From Acetoanaerobium noterae (lineage in GTDB: Bacteria; Bacillota; Clostridia; Peptostreptococcales; Filifactoraceae), in the NCBI RefSeq assembly GCF_900168025.1, contig NZ_FUYN01000001.1, positions 1 to 64,000 of the forward strand: 64,000 bases of DNA, read 5' to 3'. Below are positions 36,478 through 44,521 of the stretch, piece after piece (the stretch's first letter is position 1; every line of letters starts with the position of its first letter). The notes under the pieces are model-generated. The model was not told where the DNA came from, ran no database searches, and worked only from the letters and a program-made list of their open reading frames with translations. The translations under genes were made by a program, and so were the position numbers.

Positions 36478-36501
36478 AAGTATGAGTTATACTTATAGTG
36501 T
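36478..36501. promoter_or_regulatory. inverted repeat with ATACTTATAG motif, candidate LysR site
   Basis: AAGTAT-GAGTT-ATACTT forms an inverted repeat, continuing as ATACTTATAG (36489-36498). It lies between the divergent aminotransferase operon and the TusA-like gene. The same ten bases recur at 37761-37770, upstream of the YeeE gene and next to a LysR gene. Confidence 0.5.
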
Positions 36502-36554
36502 TAACTTAATTATTAATTTTGTTTAGTAATCAAACCACAGTCAGGAGAATAGAA

Positions 36555-36773
36555 ATGATAGAGATTGATTGTCTAGGTGATATGTGTCCAGTTCCAATCC
36601 TTAAACTTAAAGACGCAATTAAAACTGCTTCTGCTAACCAAACTATAAAATTAATCACTGACCATAGCTGCGTTTTAGAAAATATAAAAGATATTCTTCA
36701 AAAATCCCCCTACACTTTCTATTTTGATGAAGTTATAACTGGTGTATGGGAAATTTTTGTAGAGGTAAATTAA
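36555..36773 (+). CDS. TusA-family sulfur carrier
   Basis: 72 residues from ATG 36555, which has AGGAG eight bases before it; an earlier ATG at 36519 has no ribosome site. The TusA fold is shown by IDCLGDMCPVPILKLKDAI with the persulfide-carrying Cys in CPVP. TusA-like proteins pass sulfane sulfur between enzymes, and those next to YeeE-type channels (YeeD/TsuB) handle thiosulfate. The end overlaps the convergent LysR stop. A second copy is at 38648. Confidence 0.88.
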   Translation: MIEIDCLGDMCPVPILKLKDAIKTASANQTIKLITDHSCVLENIKDILQKSPYTFYFDEVITGVWEIFVEVN

Positions 36774-37666
36774 CAAAAGCTTTTTTCTCCTACTTTTTTA
36801 AGGAAATCAATAAACTCTTTTACGCTTGTATCCATCTCTTTATCCTTTTTATAAATTATGTTTACATCATATTCTAAGCTCTCATCAAAAACTTTAATTT
36901 CTTTTAATTGTTTAAGATACAGCTCCTTTTTAATAGAGCTATATGGAAGAATCGATATTCCTAAGCTCTTTATCAATAATGTTTTTATAGATTCTATAGA
37001 ATCTAAACTAAATAACACATTCTGATTTTTTATATCAAAGCCTAAATCCATAAGTTTCTTTTCTAATACTTTTTGAGCTTTATACTCTTCGATTAAAAGT
37101 ATCATAGGATACCTATTTAACTCATCTACAGCTATTTTATCTGGTATATCATAATCTTTTTCTGCAACAATCACCATTCTATCCCTACCAACTGAGGAAT
37201 AAAATAAATCATTATTATCAGGTGCTCCTTCAATAAATCCCACATCACAAACGTCATTTATTATGTTGCTTTCAACCTTCTGTGAGTAGTCGGAATTAAG
37301 ATAGTAATTATAATTCGAATATTTTTCTTTTATCATATATATAGTACATGGAAGTGCATAAGTTGCCATCGTAGGAAAGGCATCTATTCTTATAGCCTTA
37401 TTGTTATTGCTTATATCATTTAAATCTACTAGCATATTTTCATATACCTTTAATATATTCTTTGCATATTTTTCAACAATTTTGCCAGCCTCAGTTAACT
37501 GAACTCCTTTATTGCTTCTATCTAAAAGCTTATATCCTAGATTATCCTCTAATTTATGTATCTGCTGGCTGAGTGCAGGCTGTGAAATATGTGAATTATT
37601 AGCAACTTTTGATATGCTTTTCACTGATGCTACCTCATAAAAAAATCTTAAGTATTCAATGTTCAT
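36770..37666 (-). CDS. LysR-family transcriptional regulator of the sulfur/aminosugar region
   Basis: 298 residues. The helix-turn-helix reads SISKVANNSHISQPALSQQI, then KLEDNLGYKLLDRSNKGVQLT; a typical effector domain follows. AAGGAGA precedes the ATG. It is divergent from the YeeE operon and lies two genes from the aminotransferase operon. The ATACTTATAG motif occurs in both intergenic regions, so it may control both. A CysB/CysL-like sulfur-sensing role is inference. Confidence 0.88.
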   Translation of the reverse strand: MNIEYLRFFYEVASVKSISKVANNSHISQPALSQQIHKLEDNLGYKLLDRSNKGVQLTEAGKIVEKYAKNILKVYENMLVDLNDISNNNKAIRIDAFPTMATYALPCTIYMIKEKYSNYNYYLNSDYSQKVESNIINDVCDVGFIEGAPDNNDLFYSSVGRDRMVIVAEKDYDIPDKIAVDELNRYPMILLIEEYKAQKVLEKKLMDLGFDIKNQNVLFSLDSIESIKTLLIKSLGISILPYSSIKKELYLKQLKEIKVFDESLEYDVNIIYKKDKEMDTSVKEFIDFLKKVGEKSFC

Positions 37667-37754
37667 TTGAGTAATCTCCTTATTAATCCAAAATTTATAT
37701 GAAATATCTAAACAGTTATTTTATTAACAAATATTATATCTAGTTATAAGATTA

Positions 37755-37800
37755 TAAGCAATACTTATAGCAAAACCTCTACCATAGAAAGTACTTATAT
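37755..37800. promoter_or_regulatory. repeated (A/G)TACTTATA motifs before the YeeE operon
   Basis: ATACTTATAG at 37761-37770 (preceded by ATAAGCA, giving a partial dyad) and GTACTTATAT at 37791-37800 lie between the divergent LysR and YeeE genes. A TATAAT-like box follows near 37841. The layout suits LysR binding. Confidence 0.5.
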
Positions 37801-37894
37801 TATATAATCACAAGCAATAAGTAATACCTATTGCCTTATGCTATAATCAAAGCATAAAGAGATTAATAAAAATATAACAAGAGGAGTGTGAAAG

Positions 37895-38605
37895 ATGTCT
37901 GAAATTAATTCTACAGAAACTTCTGCTTCTTCAAGAAGAAGTAGTAGAGCTTCATCTAGCTCACGCAGAAAACCTAAGAAGAACCAGATTCCCTTTGGAA
38001 TAGGAATTTTTTTCTTCATTGTATTGTTTGGTATTTATCTATCAACAAAATCAAGTAATTTAGCTTTCTTTTGGATTACAGGTAATGCTTTTGGATTTAT
38101 ACTTCAAAAATCAAGATTTTGCTTTACAGCTTCCATGAGAGACCCGCTTTTAACTGGAAGCACTAGCGTTACTAGAGCTGTAATGGTAGCTTTAGCAATT
38201 ACTACGCTTGGATTTACAGCAATAAAATATGGAGCACATATAAACGGGCTTCCTATTCCTGGTCAAGGTTACATAGTTCCAATAAGCTTTGCCACTATAT
38301 TTGGAGGAGTAATTTTTGGTATAGGTATGGTTATAGCAGGAGGCTGTGCTTCTGGAACTCTGATGAGAGTTGGTGAAGGCTTTCAAATGCAAATGCTATC
38401 ATTAGTATTCTTTGTAATAGGTTCTTTGGTTGGTGCAAATAACTTTGGTTGGTGGCATAAAGTATTTATTTCTAAAGGGCCATCGGTTTTCCTTCCAGAT
38501 ATTTTCGGTTGGGCGGGGGCTGTAGTTGTACAGCTACTTATTATTGCAGGTGTGTATATTTTAGCTGATAAATGGGAAAATAAAAAAACCAATGAAGCTA
38601 ATTAA
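37895..38605 (+). CDS. YeeE/YedE-family sulfur-compound transporter, first half
   Basis: 236 residues. An unusual Ser/Arg-rich N-terminal tail (about 30 residues, cytoplasmic) precedes five or six membrane segments. Family motifs are SRFCFTASMRDPLL and MVIAGGCASGTLMRVGEG, both containing the conserved Cys that relay thiosulfate through YeeE (TsuA). The complete YeeE is about 350 aa, so this is one of two half-size proteins; the other is at 38918. A TusA-like gene sits between. In related anaerobes such proteins are linked to thiosulfate or selenium compounds. Confidence 0.87.
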   Translation: MSEINSTETSASSRRSSRASSSSRRKPKKNQIPFGIGIFFFIVLFGIYLSTKSSNLAFFWITGNAFGFILQKSRFCFTASMRDPLLTGSTSVTRAVMVALAITTLGFTAIKYGAHINGLPIPGQGYIVPISFATIFGGVIFGIGMVIAGGCASGTLMRVGEGFQMQMLSLVFFVIGSLVGANNFGWWHKVFISKGPSVFLPDIFGWAGAVVVQLLIIAGVYILADKWENKKTNEAN

Positions 38606-38647
38606 AATACTAATTTTTAATCAAAACTTTTAAGGAGGATTTCTAAA

Positions 38648-38872
38648 ATGAAAGAAGTAATATTAGATTGTCTAGGCGAGGCTTGTCCAATTCCACTGGT
38701 TAAATCAGAAAATGCTATGAAAGAGTTAGCTTCTGGTGACGTACTTATAGTGCAAATCGACCACAGCTGTGCTATGAAAAATGTACCTGAATGGGCAAGA
38801 AAAGAAGGACATAATGTAGAAATCGAAGAAGTAGATGACGGTGAGTGGGAAGTAATAATAGAAAAGGCATAA
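38648..38872 (+). CDS. TusA-family sulfur carrier, between two YeeE genes
   Basis: 74 residues, with LDCLGEACPIPLVKSENAM and the sulfur-carrying Cys in CPIP, then QIDHSCAMKNVPEWA. TAAGGAGG precedes the ATG. Placement between two YeeE halves matches YeeD/TsuB beside YeeE/TsuA, the protein that takes sulfur from imported thiosulfate. The stop codon lies in the centre of a perfect palindrome. Confidence 0.9.
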   Translation: MKEVILDCLGEACPIPLVKSENAMKELASGDVLIVQIDHSCAMKNVPEWARKEGHNVEIEEVDDGEWEVIIEKA

Positions 38873-38886
38873 TATGCCTTTTCTAT
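38858..38886 (+). terminator. perfect 14-bp palindrome over the TusA stop codon
   Basis: ATAGAAAAGGCATA at 38858-38871 and its exact reverse complement at 38873-38886 are separated by one base. A short T-rich stretch is inside the arm but no long T-run follows, so partial termination or mRNA end protection is more likely than full stop. Confidence 0.55.
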
Positions 38887-38917
38887 TATACAAACGAAAA
38901 TTAAGGAGGTAATCTCT

Positions 38918-39451
38918 TTGGATATAAAGAATAATAAATATTATAAATTATGGTTTAAGGATCCAATGACTTATGTTATGGGTGCTGTATTACTTTCAGT
39001 TTTTCAAATAATAACCTTTGCCGTTACTGGTAACCCATGGGGTGTTACTGGACCATTTGCAAATTGGGGCGCTTGGGTATTTGAATTATTTGGTGGAAAT
39101 GTGGATAGCTGGAGTTATTTTAGTACAAAAAGTGCTCAAGCAACTTTAAAAGCTGGATTTTTAAATGATCCAGGGTCAATAAGAAATTTAGGTGTAATTG
39201 TTGGAGCACTTTTTTCTACTCTAATGGCATCTCAGTTTAAATTCAAAAAAATCAAAAGCAAGAAGCAAGTAATAGCTGCCGTTTTAGGAGGATTTTTGAT
39301 GGGTTATGGCGCTAGACTAGCTTATGGATGTAATATAGGAGCTTTCTATAGTGGTATAGCTTCATTATCACTATCAGGCTGGATATTTGGAATAGCGCTT
39401 TTCATAGGAGCTTTTTTAGGTAGCAAGCTTTTAGTAAAATACTTCATGTAG
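38918..39451 (+). CDS. YeeE/YedE-family transporter, second half
   Basis: 177 residues with about four membrane segments. The signature is GYGARLAYGCNIGAFYSG, with the conserved Cys. TTG start, supported by AAGGAGGT at 38903-38910. Together with the protein at 37895 it would make a complete YeeE-like channel. It is followed after nine bases by the thioredoxin reductase fusion. Confidence 0.87.
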   Translation: MDIKNNKYYKLWFKDPMTYVMGAVLLSVFQIITFAVTGNPWGVTGPFANWGAWVFELFGGNVDSWSYFSTKSAQATLKAGFLNDPGSIRNLGVIVGALFSTLMASQFKFKKIKSKKQVIAAVLGGFLMGYGARLAYGCNIGAFYSGIASLSLSGWIFGIALFIGAFLGSKLLVKYFM

Positions 39452-39460
39452 GAGGACAAA

Positions 39461-40684
39461 ATGGATAAAAAAGTTGAATCATATGACGTAGTAGTTATAG
39501 GTGGTGGAGCTGCTGCCCTTACAGCTGCAATTTATTGTGGTAGAGCTAGATTAAACACTCTAGTAATAGAGAAATCTTTAGTAGGTGGACTTGCTACATA
39601 TACAAATGAAATTGAAAACTATCCTGGATTTCCAGAAGGAACAACAGGTCTAGGTTTAATGGACAACTTTCATAAGCAAGCAAAGAAATTTGGAGTAAAG
39701 TTCAAGCTTACAGATGTAAAATCTGTTGATTTAGAAGGAGAAATAAAAAAAGTAGAAACATTTAGAAATATTTTCGAAGCTAAAGTCGTTATAGTTGCTT
39801 CAGGCGGAAAACCTAGATTAACTGGAGCTAAAAATGAGGAGCTTTTCCTATATGATAAAGGAATTTCATTTTGTGCTACCTGCGACGCTGCTTCAAATAC
39901 GGATAAAACAGTATTAGTAGTTGGTAGTGGAGATGCTGCTATCGAAGAGGGTATGTTTTTAACTAAGTTTGCAAAAAAAGTTATTGTTTCTGTAATGCAT
40001 GATACAGGTAAGATGGACTGTAACGAAATCGCAAAAAATGAAGCCCTTCAAAACTCAAAAATGGATTTCAAATGGAATACAGTAGTTGATAGCTTTGAAG
40101 GTGATGAAAGACTGACTAGAGTAAACTTAAGAAATGTTAAAACTAATGAAATTATTCCTATAGATGTAGATTCTTGTTTCTTATTCATCGGATATATTCC
40201 TAACACAGAAATATTCAAAGGTATTCTTGATATGAATAAGAATGGTTATATGCTTACAAATGAAAAAATGGAAACTAATATCGAAGGAGTTTTTGCTGCT
40301 GGTGATGTTAGAGATAAATTCCTTAAGCAGGTTGCGACAGCAGTTGGCGATGGCGCTATTGCTGGTTACGCAGCAGAAAAATATCTTGCAGAAAGCGAGA
40401 CCTTCCACACTCAAATCATGAGCAAAGACCTTCCAGGCGTAGTTTATATTTGGAATGCCGTTGATGAAAAATGTAGAGAGCTTCTTCCAATAATAGACAG
40501 CTTTGAAGCAAAATATAAAGACAAAGTTAAAGTGACAAAAGTAGATATATATAAATCAACTGGTCTTGCTAACAGACTTGGTGTTACTACTTTCCCTGCT
40601 CTTGTTGCTACTAGAGATGGTAAAATATCTAAAATCATCAAAGAAATTGATAATGAGCAAGATGTAGAAGCAGCATTTATTTAA
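39461..40684 (+). CDS. thioredoxin reductase fused to a thioredoxin-like domain
   Basis: 407 residues. The first 310 are a low-molecular-weight thioredoxin reductase: FAD motif VVIGGGAAALTAAIY, active-site SFCATCDAAS, NADPH motif VLVVGSGDAAIEEG and FAD-binding VFAAGDV. The last ~90 residues are a thioredoxin fold (VVYIWNAVDEKC ... LGVTTFPALVA). In this domain the usual CGPC is DEKC, so only the second Cys remains, while the cis-Pro is kept. It may pass electrons to sulfur carriers instead of acting as a normal disulfide reductase. It closes the YeeE/TusA operon. Confidence 0.9.
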   Translation: MDKKVESYDVVVIGGGAAALTAAIYCGRARLNTLVIEKSLVGGLATYTNEIENYPGFPEGTTGLGLMDNFHKQAKKFGVKFKLTDVKSVDLEGEIKKVETFRNIFEAKVVIVASGGKPRLTGAKNEELFLYDKGISFCATCDAASNTDKTVLVVGSGDAAIEEGMFLTKFAKKVIVSVMHDTGKMDCNEIAKNEALQNSKMDFKWNTVVDSFEGDERLTRVNLRNVKTNEIIPIDVDSCFLFIGYIPNTEIFKGILDMNKNGYMLTNEKMETNIEGVFAAGDVRDKFLKQVATAVGDGAIAGYAAEKYLAESETFHTQIMSKDLPGVVYIWNAVDEKCRELLPIIDSFEAKYKDKVKVTKVDIYKSTGLANRLGVTTFPALVATRDGKISKIIKEIDNEQDVEAAFI

Positions 40685-40724
40685 CTAAACAAACTGACTA
40701 AACCTAATCATAGTAAAACCCTAA

Positions 40725-40757
40725 AAAATAGACCCATTAAAGGGTCTATTTTTTCAT
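40725..40757. terminator. bidirectional terminator between convergent genes
   Basis: AAAAAATAGACCC and GGGTCTATTTTTT pair around ATTAAA, with T-runs on both strands, between the thioredoxin reductase and molybdoenzyme genes. Confidence 0.9.
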
Positions 40758-42701
40758 TTCAATATCTACGAATGTTTCATGGTAAGAGACTTGCCCTCCA
40801 ATATCAGAGCTTTCGCTCGAGGTCAAAATATTTGGATTTCCGTGTTTTTGGTGATAGCCTGTATAAATGTACACTACTTCATCCTCCCCTTGCACTCTAA
40901 CTTTTGCCTCTATACTTCCTTTGTCATTTTTTACTATAACTGTATCTTCATTATCTAGGTCTTTTTCTTTTGCTATTTTTTCAGACATATAAACTAATGG
41001 TATTCCTTCATAGTCAAAAAGATGCTGACTAAATAACGAATCCTTTCTGTGTGGAGTAAGTAGTCTATATGGATACTTAGGCAGTTTCATATCACATTGC
41101 AAGATTGCCATAGGATATCCCCAAGCCTTAGCTCTTTCTGAATAGAACTCATATTTTGTTGATGGAGTTTGAAATATCAAATCCTTATAGGGTACACTAC
41201 TAGCTTGCAAATTAACATAATCATTCTTTAGAGACTCTAGCGTTATGCCCTGTGATTTGACAGGCTCAATTACAGCCTTAATGTAATCTTTCTTTGGTAT
41301 ATCTGGAAAATCTATACCTATCAATTTTGAAACCGCTTTTATAAACTCAAATTCATCCATCAAAATATTATCAGGTTCTACTACCTTAGGATTGTAATTG
41401 AGATATGGGGAATTCATCGAGCTATAAATCAAATCTTCAGTTTCTAGAGTATTGCTACATGGTATAACTAAATCAGATAAATTTGCAGTATCTGTCATAA
41501 ACATATCGAAGGTTACTGTAAAATCAATAGATATAAATGCCTGATGAGACTTAAGTACATCTGCAAATTGAGACATTGGGTTAGCAGTAGAAATAATAGC
41601 CATCTTAACAGGTTCTTCTACTTGGGCTTTAATAAAATCAGCAAATTCATTTACAAAGAATTCTCTTTCATTTTTTTTATATTTTTCACTCTTAAAAGGA
41701 TCTAGATTCAAAAGCAAAGGATAAATTCTATTTGCATAATTTGCTCCTGCTCCCTCTACTCCTATATTTTTGCTTAAAAAACAAAGAGCATCAATAAGTC
41801 TAACTGAGTTTCCTCCATTGTTGTATTTTTGCATTCCATAACCTATATAAGTTGCACATGGAGAGTTGATATAAATATCTGCAAGAAAATCAAAGGTTTC
41901 TTCACTAAGCCCAGTTCTATCATATATGATTTTCATATCTATGCTTTTAATATAATCTATAAACTCAGTCCCTTTATGTGAATATTTATCTATATACTGA
42001 TAATCCAACTTGTCTTTGAATAAAAGTTTTTTAATGATTCCTATAGCCAGTGCATCATCACTTCCAGGCTTTGGCTTTATATGGTAATCAGATTTTTTTG
42101 CAGTTTCTGTGCTTATAGGATCTATTGTTATTATAGTCGCTCCATTTTTTTGTGCATCTAACACAGCTTTCATTAAATGAACCGATGTATTAGCAGGATT
42201 TCTCCCCCATAAAATTACAGCATTTGAGTTTAATAAATCCTCCAGCGAATGACCTAAAGCTCCTCCAAAATCACATTTCTGAGCTTCCATTCCAGCTGCC
42301 CAGCAGGTCCCTCCTTTAGAAGTAGTTATTCCTCCTAAGTAATTAAAAAAATGCTCCCAAGCAATGCTTTTCATAACTGACGAATCTCCTGATTCGCTAT
42401 ATCTTAAAATCGATGTAGAGCCATACTGCGATGTATATTTTGTTATTTTATGAGCAAAAATATTAACAGCTTCTTCAAATGAGATTTCTTTAAATTTTCC
42501 ATCTACCTTTAATAAAGGAGTTTTTAATCTATTCTTATCATAAAGTCTATCTAAGTGCTTCATCCCTTTCGAACACATAAAACCTTTAGTGTAAGGATGA
42601 TTTTTATCCGGTTTTATTGAGACTACTTTATTTTCGTCTACTTTAGCCACATATGTACATAAATCAAAACAATCTAAAGTACAAGCACGTTTAAACTCCA
42701 T
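40746..42701 (-). CDS. molybdopterin oxidoreductase with an iron-sulfur cluster (DMSO reductase family)
   Basis: 651 residues. The N-terminus binds a [4Fe-4S] cluster: CTLDCFDLC, then Cys in GFMCSKGM (spacing 3, 3, 27). Molybdopterin-binding regions include LWGRNPANT, TIDPISTETAKKSD and the C-terminal LLTPHRKDSLFSQH and VRVQGEDEVVYIYTGYHQKHG. A possible Mo ligand lies in GGTCWAAG. No in-frame TGA is present, so no selenocysteine. No signal peptide or partner subunit gene is adjacent, so it is probably cytoplasmic. Substrate unknown; position beside the sulfur cluster suggests a sulfur oxyanion, without proof. AGGAGG precedes the ATG. Confidence 0.88.
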   Translation of the reverse strand: MEFKRACTLDCFDLCTYVAKVDENKVVSIKPDKNHPYTKGFMCSKGMKHLDRLYDKNRLKTPLLKVDGKFKEISFEEAVNIFAHKITKYTSQYGSTSILRYSESGDSSVMKSIAWEHFFNYLGGITTSKGGTCWAAGMEAQKCDFGGALGHSLEDLLNSNAVILWGRNPANTSVHLMKAVLDAQKNGATIITIDPISTETAKKSDYHIKPKPGSDDALAIGIIKKLLFKDKLDYQYIDKYSHKGTEFIDYIKSIDMKIIYDRTGLSEETFDFLADIYINSPCATYIGYGMQKYNNGGNSVRLIDALCFLSKNIGVEGAGANYANRIYPLLLNLDPFKSEKYKKNEREFFVNEFADFIKAQVEEPVKMAIISTANPMSQFADVLKSHQAFISIDFTVTFDMFMTDTANLSDLVIPCSNTLETEDLIYSSMNSPYLNYNPKVVEPDNILMDEFEFIKAVSKLIGIDFPDIPKKDYIKAVIEPVKSQGITLESLKNDYVNLQASSVPYKDLIFQTPSTKYEFYSERAKAWGYPMAILQCDMKLPKYPYRLLTPHRKDSLFSQHLFDYEGIPLVYMSEKIAKEKDLDNEDTVIVKNDKGSIEAKVRVQGEDEVVYIYTGYHQKHGNPNILTSSESSDIGGQVSYHETFVDIEMKK

Positions 42702-42718
42702 ACCATCCTCCTTGAATA

Positions 42719-43129
42719 TTATTGCTTAATTGTATCGATATAGCTATTTATCAATTGATTCATTTTAGATTTTTCTTCATCTTGAGACCCTATTTGGTTA
42801 AACGTATTAAAGCAGCACAGAAATTCTTCTTCATCGCCTATTTTTTTGCTTATACAATAATTAAAATAACAGCTTTCAATTACTTTATATGAGCCATACT
42901 CCTCTTGTATTCCATTTTTAGAAATTAGCTCCTTCAAGTCCAATGGGAAATCATCGTAATTTTTATATTTTAAATTATCTTTCTTAATTAAAGTATCTCC
43001 AACTATTGTTAAATACAAAATGTAGTTATCAGTTTCCAAAACAGCCAAATCATCTTCTATTCCTGCGTATTCTAACGAATAAACTCTATCATCTACATAC
43101 CAGTCAAAATATAACATGTTTTCCTTCAT
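42719..43129 (-). CDS. hypothetical protein of 136 aa
   Basis: Not recognised. A soluble acidic protein, rich in Tyr, Asp and Glu, with no signal peptide or membrane segment. Two Cys pairs occur near residues 98 and 115 (SCYFNYC, LCCF). AAGGTGATG precedes the ATG. It ends 17 bases before the molybdoenzyme start and is probably co-transcribed with it, so a maturation or partner role is possible. Confidence 0.6.
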   Translation of the reverse strand: MKENMLYFDWYVDDRVYSLEYAGIEDDLAVLETDNYILYLTIVGDTLIKKDNLKYKNYDDFPLDLKELISKNGIQEEYGSYKVIESCYFNYCISKKIGDEEEFLCCFNTFNQIGSQDEEKSKMNQLINSYIDTIKQ

Positions 43130-43307
43130 TTCATCACCTTCAACCCATAAATTTAATGTCTTGTTACAAAATCATTATAACCTTTTTATATAAATAATTC
43201 CAATTATAAAATAATGTTTCTATGTACTAGATTATGAGTATAAATCTAATATCAGCTTTTCCCTTAAGGTTAACGCTAATTACATAAACTTTGAAAGGGG
43301 AATTACT

Positions 43308-44444
43308 ATGAGACATTATATGCACTTATCAGATTCTGAACTTAATAAAATTTTCTATAAAAAACCAGAAGCCTTTGATAATACAACAAAGAAAAATCAG
43401 TTAAGATACGCTCTAGGCGCAACCCTATACCTTCCAGCAACTAAATATATTGCTCCCTATCTGCTAGAAAAAAGATATTCTCATCTTACATCTTTCGTAA
43501 TGTGCTTTGAAAATCTAATTGAAGAGAGAAATATTAATATTGCAGAAAAAACTCTGCTCAATACATTAAGAACTTTAAAAATGGCTGAAAATGAAAATCG
43601 AATAAATAAAGATGAGCTTCCCTTGTTTTTTATTCACGTCAAGGATCCTTTGCAATTCGAAAGACTATATGAAATTTTAATTAAAGAAAAAGATATAATT
43701 TCATATATTTCTGGATTTTTTTTGCCAAAGTTTAACTCAAATAACGCAGATGCTTATCTAAGTACGGTAAAAAAAATAAGATTGATTTCAGAATATATAT
43801 ATGCACTTCCAATAATAGAAAGCAAAGAAATTATTTCTCTAGCTTCTAGAATATCTGAATTAATTACTCTAGAAAAAACAATATTTGAGTATAGAGATAT
43901 GATTTTAGGTATAAGAATTGGCGGTTCTTATATTAATTCAGTTCTTGGAGTAAATTCGCTTGAAGCAATGTCAATTTATGATGTAGGAATAACAGCTAGT
44001 ATAATTTACGACATAATAAACAGCTTTATAAATTTAAGTTACGAAGATATAGCAATATACTCATCTTCATGGGATAAAAAAATAACTTCTTTTCAGACTG
44101 TTTCAAAAAGCAGCAATGCCTTTGACCAAAACAAAGTTATATATAATCATGCCTTTACACATGATCCTTCCCTAGATGGCTTCATAAGGGAGATATTACT
44201 TGATAAATTAAATGGCTGTGTCGGCAAAACAGTCGTTTACCCAAATCAAATATCTATTGTCAACGCTCTTTATAGTGTTGAAAGGAAAGACTATGAGCTT
44301 GCTCTTAGTATCAATTCTTCAAACGAACCTTCATTAAATTATGGCGAGCAGATTAATAATAAAATTTGGTCTAATAAAATTCTAAGCTTAAGCAAAATTT
44401 ACGGCGTTTTAAATGAGAACTATTCTGCAGTAGATTTATTTTAA
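43308..44444 (+). CDS. HpcH/HpaI-like C-C bond lyase (TIM-barrel) protein
   Basis: 378 residues. The N-terminus has RYALGATLYLPATKYIAP, like the start of the C-C bond lyase family known from tellurite-resistance-type gene sets, a branch of the HpcH/HpaI citrate-lyase-like barrels. Barrel strands with FVMCFENLIEE, LFFIHVKDP and YALPIIES follow, plus GIRIGGSYIN with a metal-ligand type layout. In that gene set the lyase sits with phosphoribosyl and TerD-type genes, none of which is here. AAAGGGGAA precedes the ATG. It stands alone, divergent from the hypothetical gene. Reaction not known. Confidence 0.65.
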   Translation: MRHYMHLSDSELNKIFYKKPEAFDNTTKKNQLRYALGATLYLPATKYIAPYLLEKRYSHLTSFVMCFENLIEERNINIAEKTLLNTLRTLKMAENENRINKDELPLFFIHVKDPLQFERLYEILIKEKDIISYISGFFLPKFNSNNADAYLSTVKKIRLISEYIYALPIIESKEIISLASRISELITLEKTIFEYRDMILGIRIGGSYINSVLGVNSLEAMSIYDVGITASIIYDIINSFINLSYEDIAIYSSSWDKKITSFQTVSKSSNAFDQNKVIYNHAFTHDPSLDGFIREILLDKLNGCVGKTVVYPNQISIVNALYSVERKDYELALSINSSNEPSLNYGEQINNKIWSNKILSLSKIYGVLNENYSAVDLF

Positions 44445-44521
44445 GTTAATATAACTTTTAATAACAAATTATGTATGATATTCTATATATATAAAAGAAA
44501 TTTTATGATGGAGGTTTTGTT

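Noticed and set aside
40746-42701. Possible selenocysteine (in-frame TGA) in the molybdoenzyme
   Set aside because: The frame is continuous to a normal stop and the expected ligand region reads Cys, so no selenocysteine insertion is needed.
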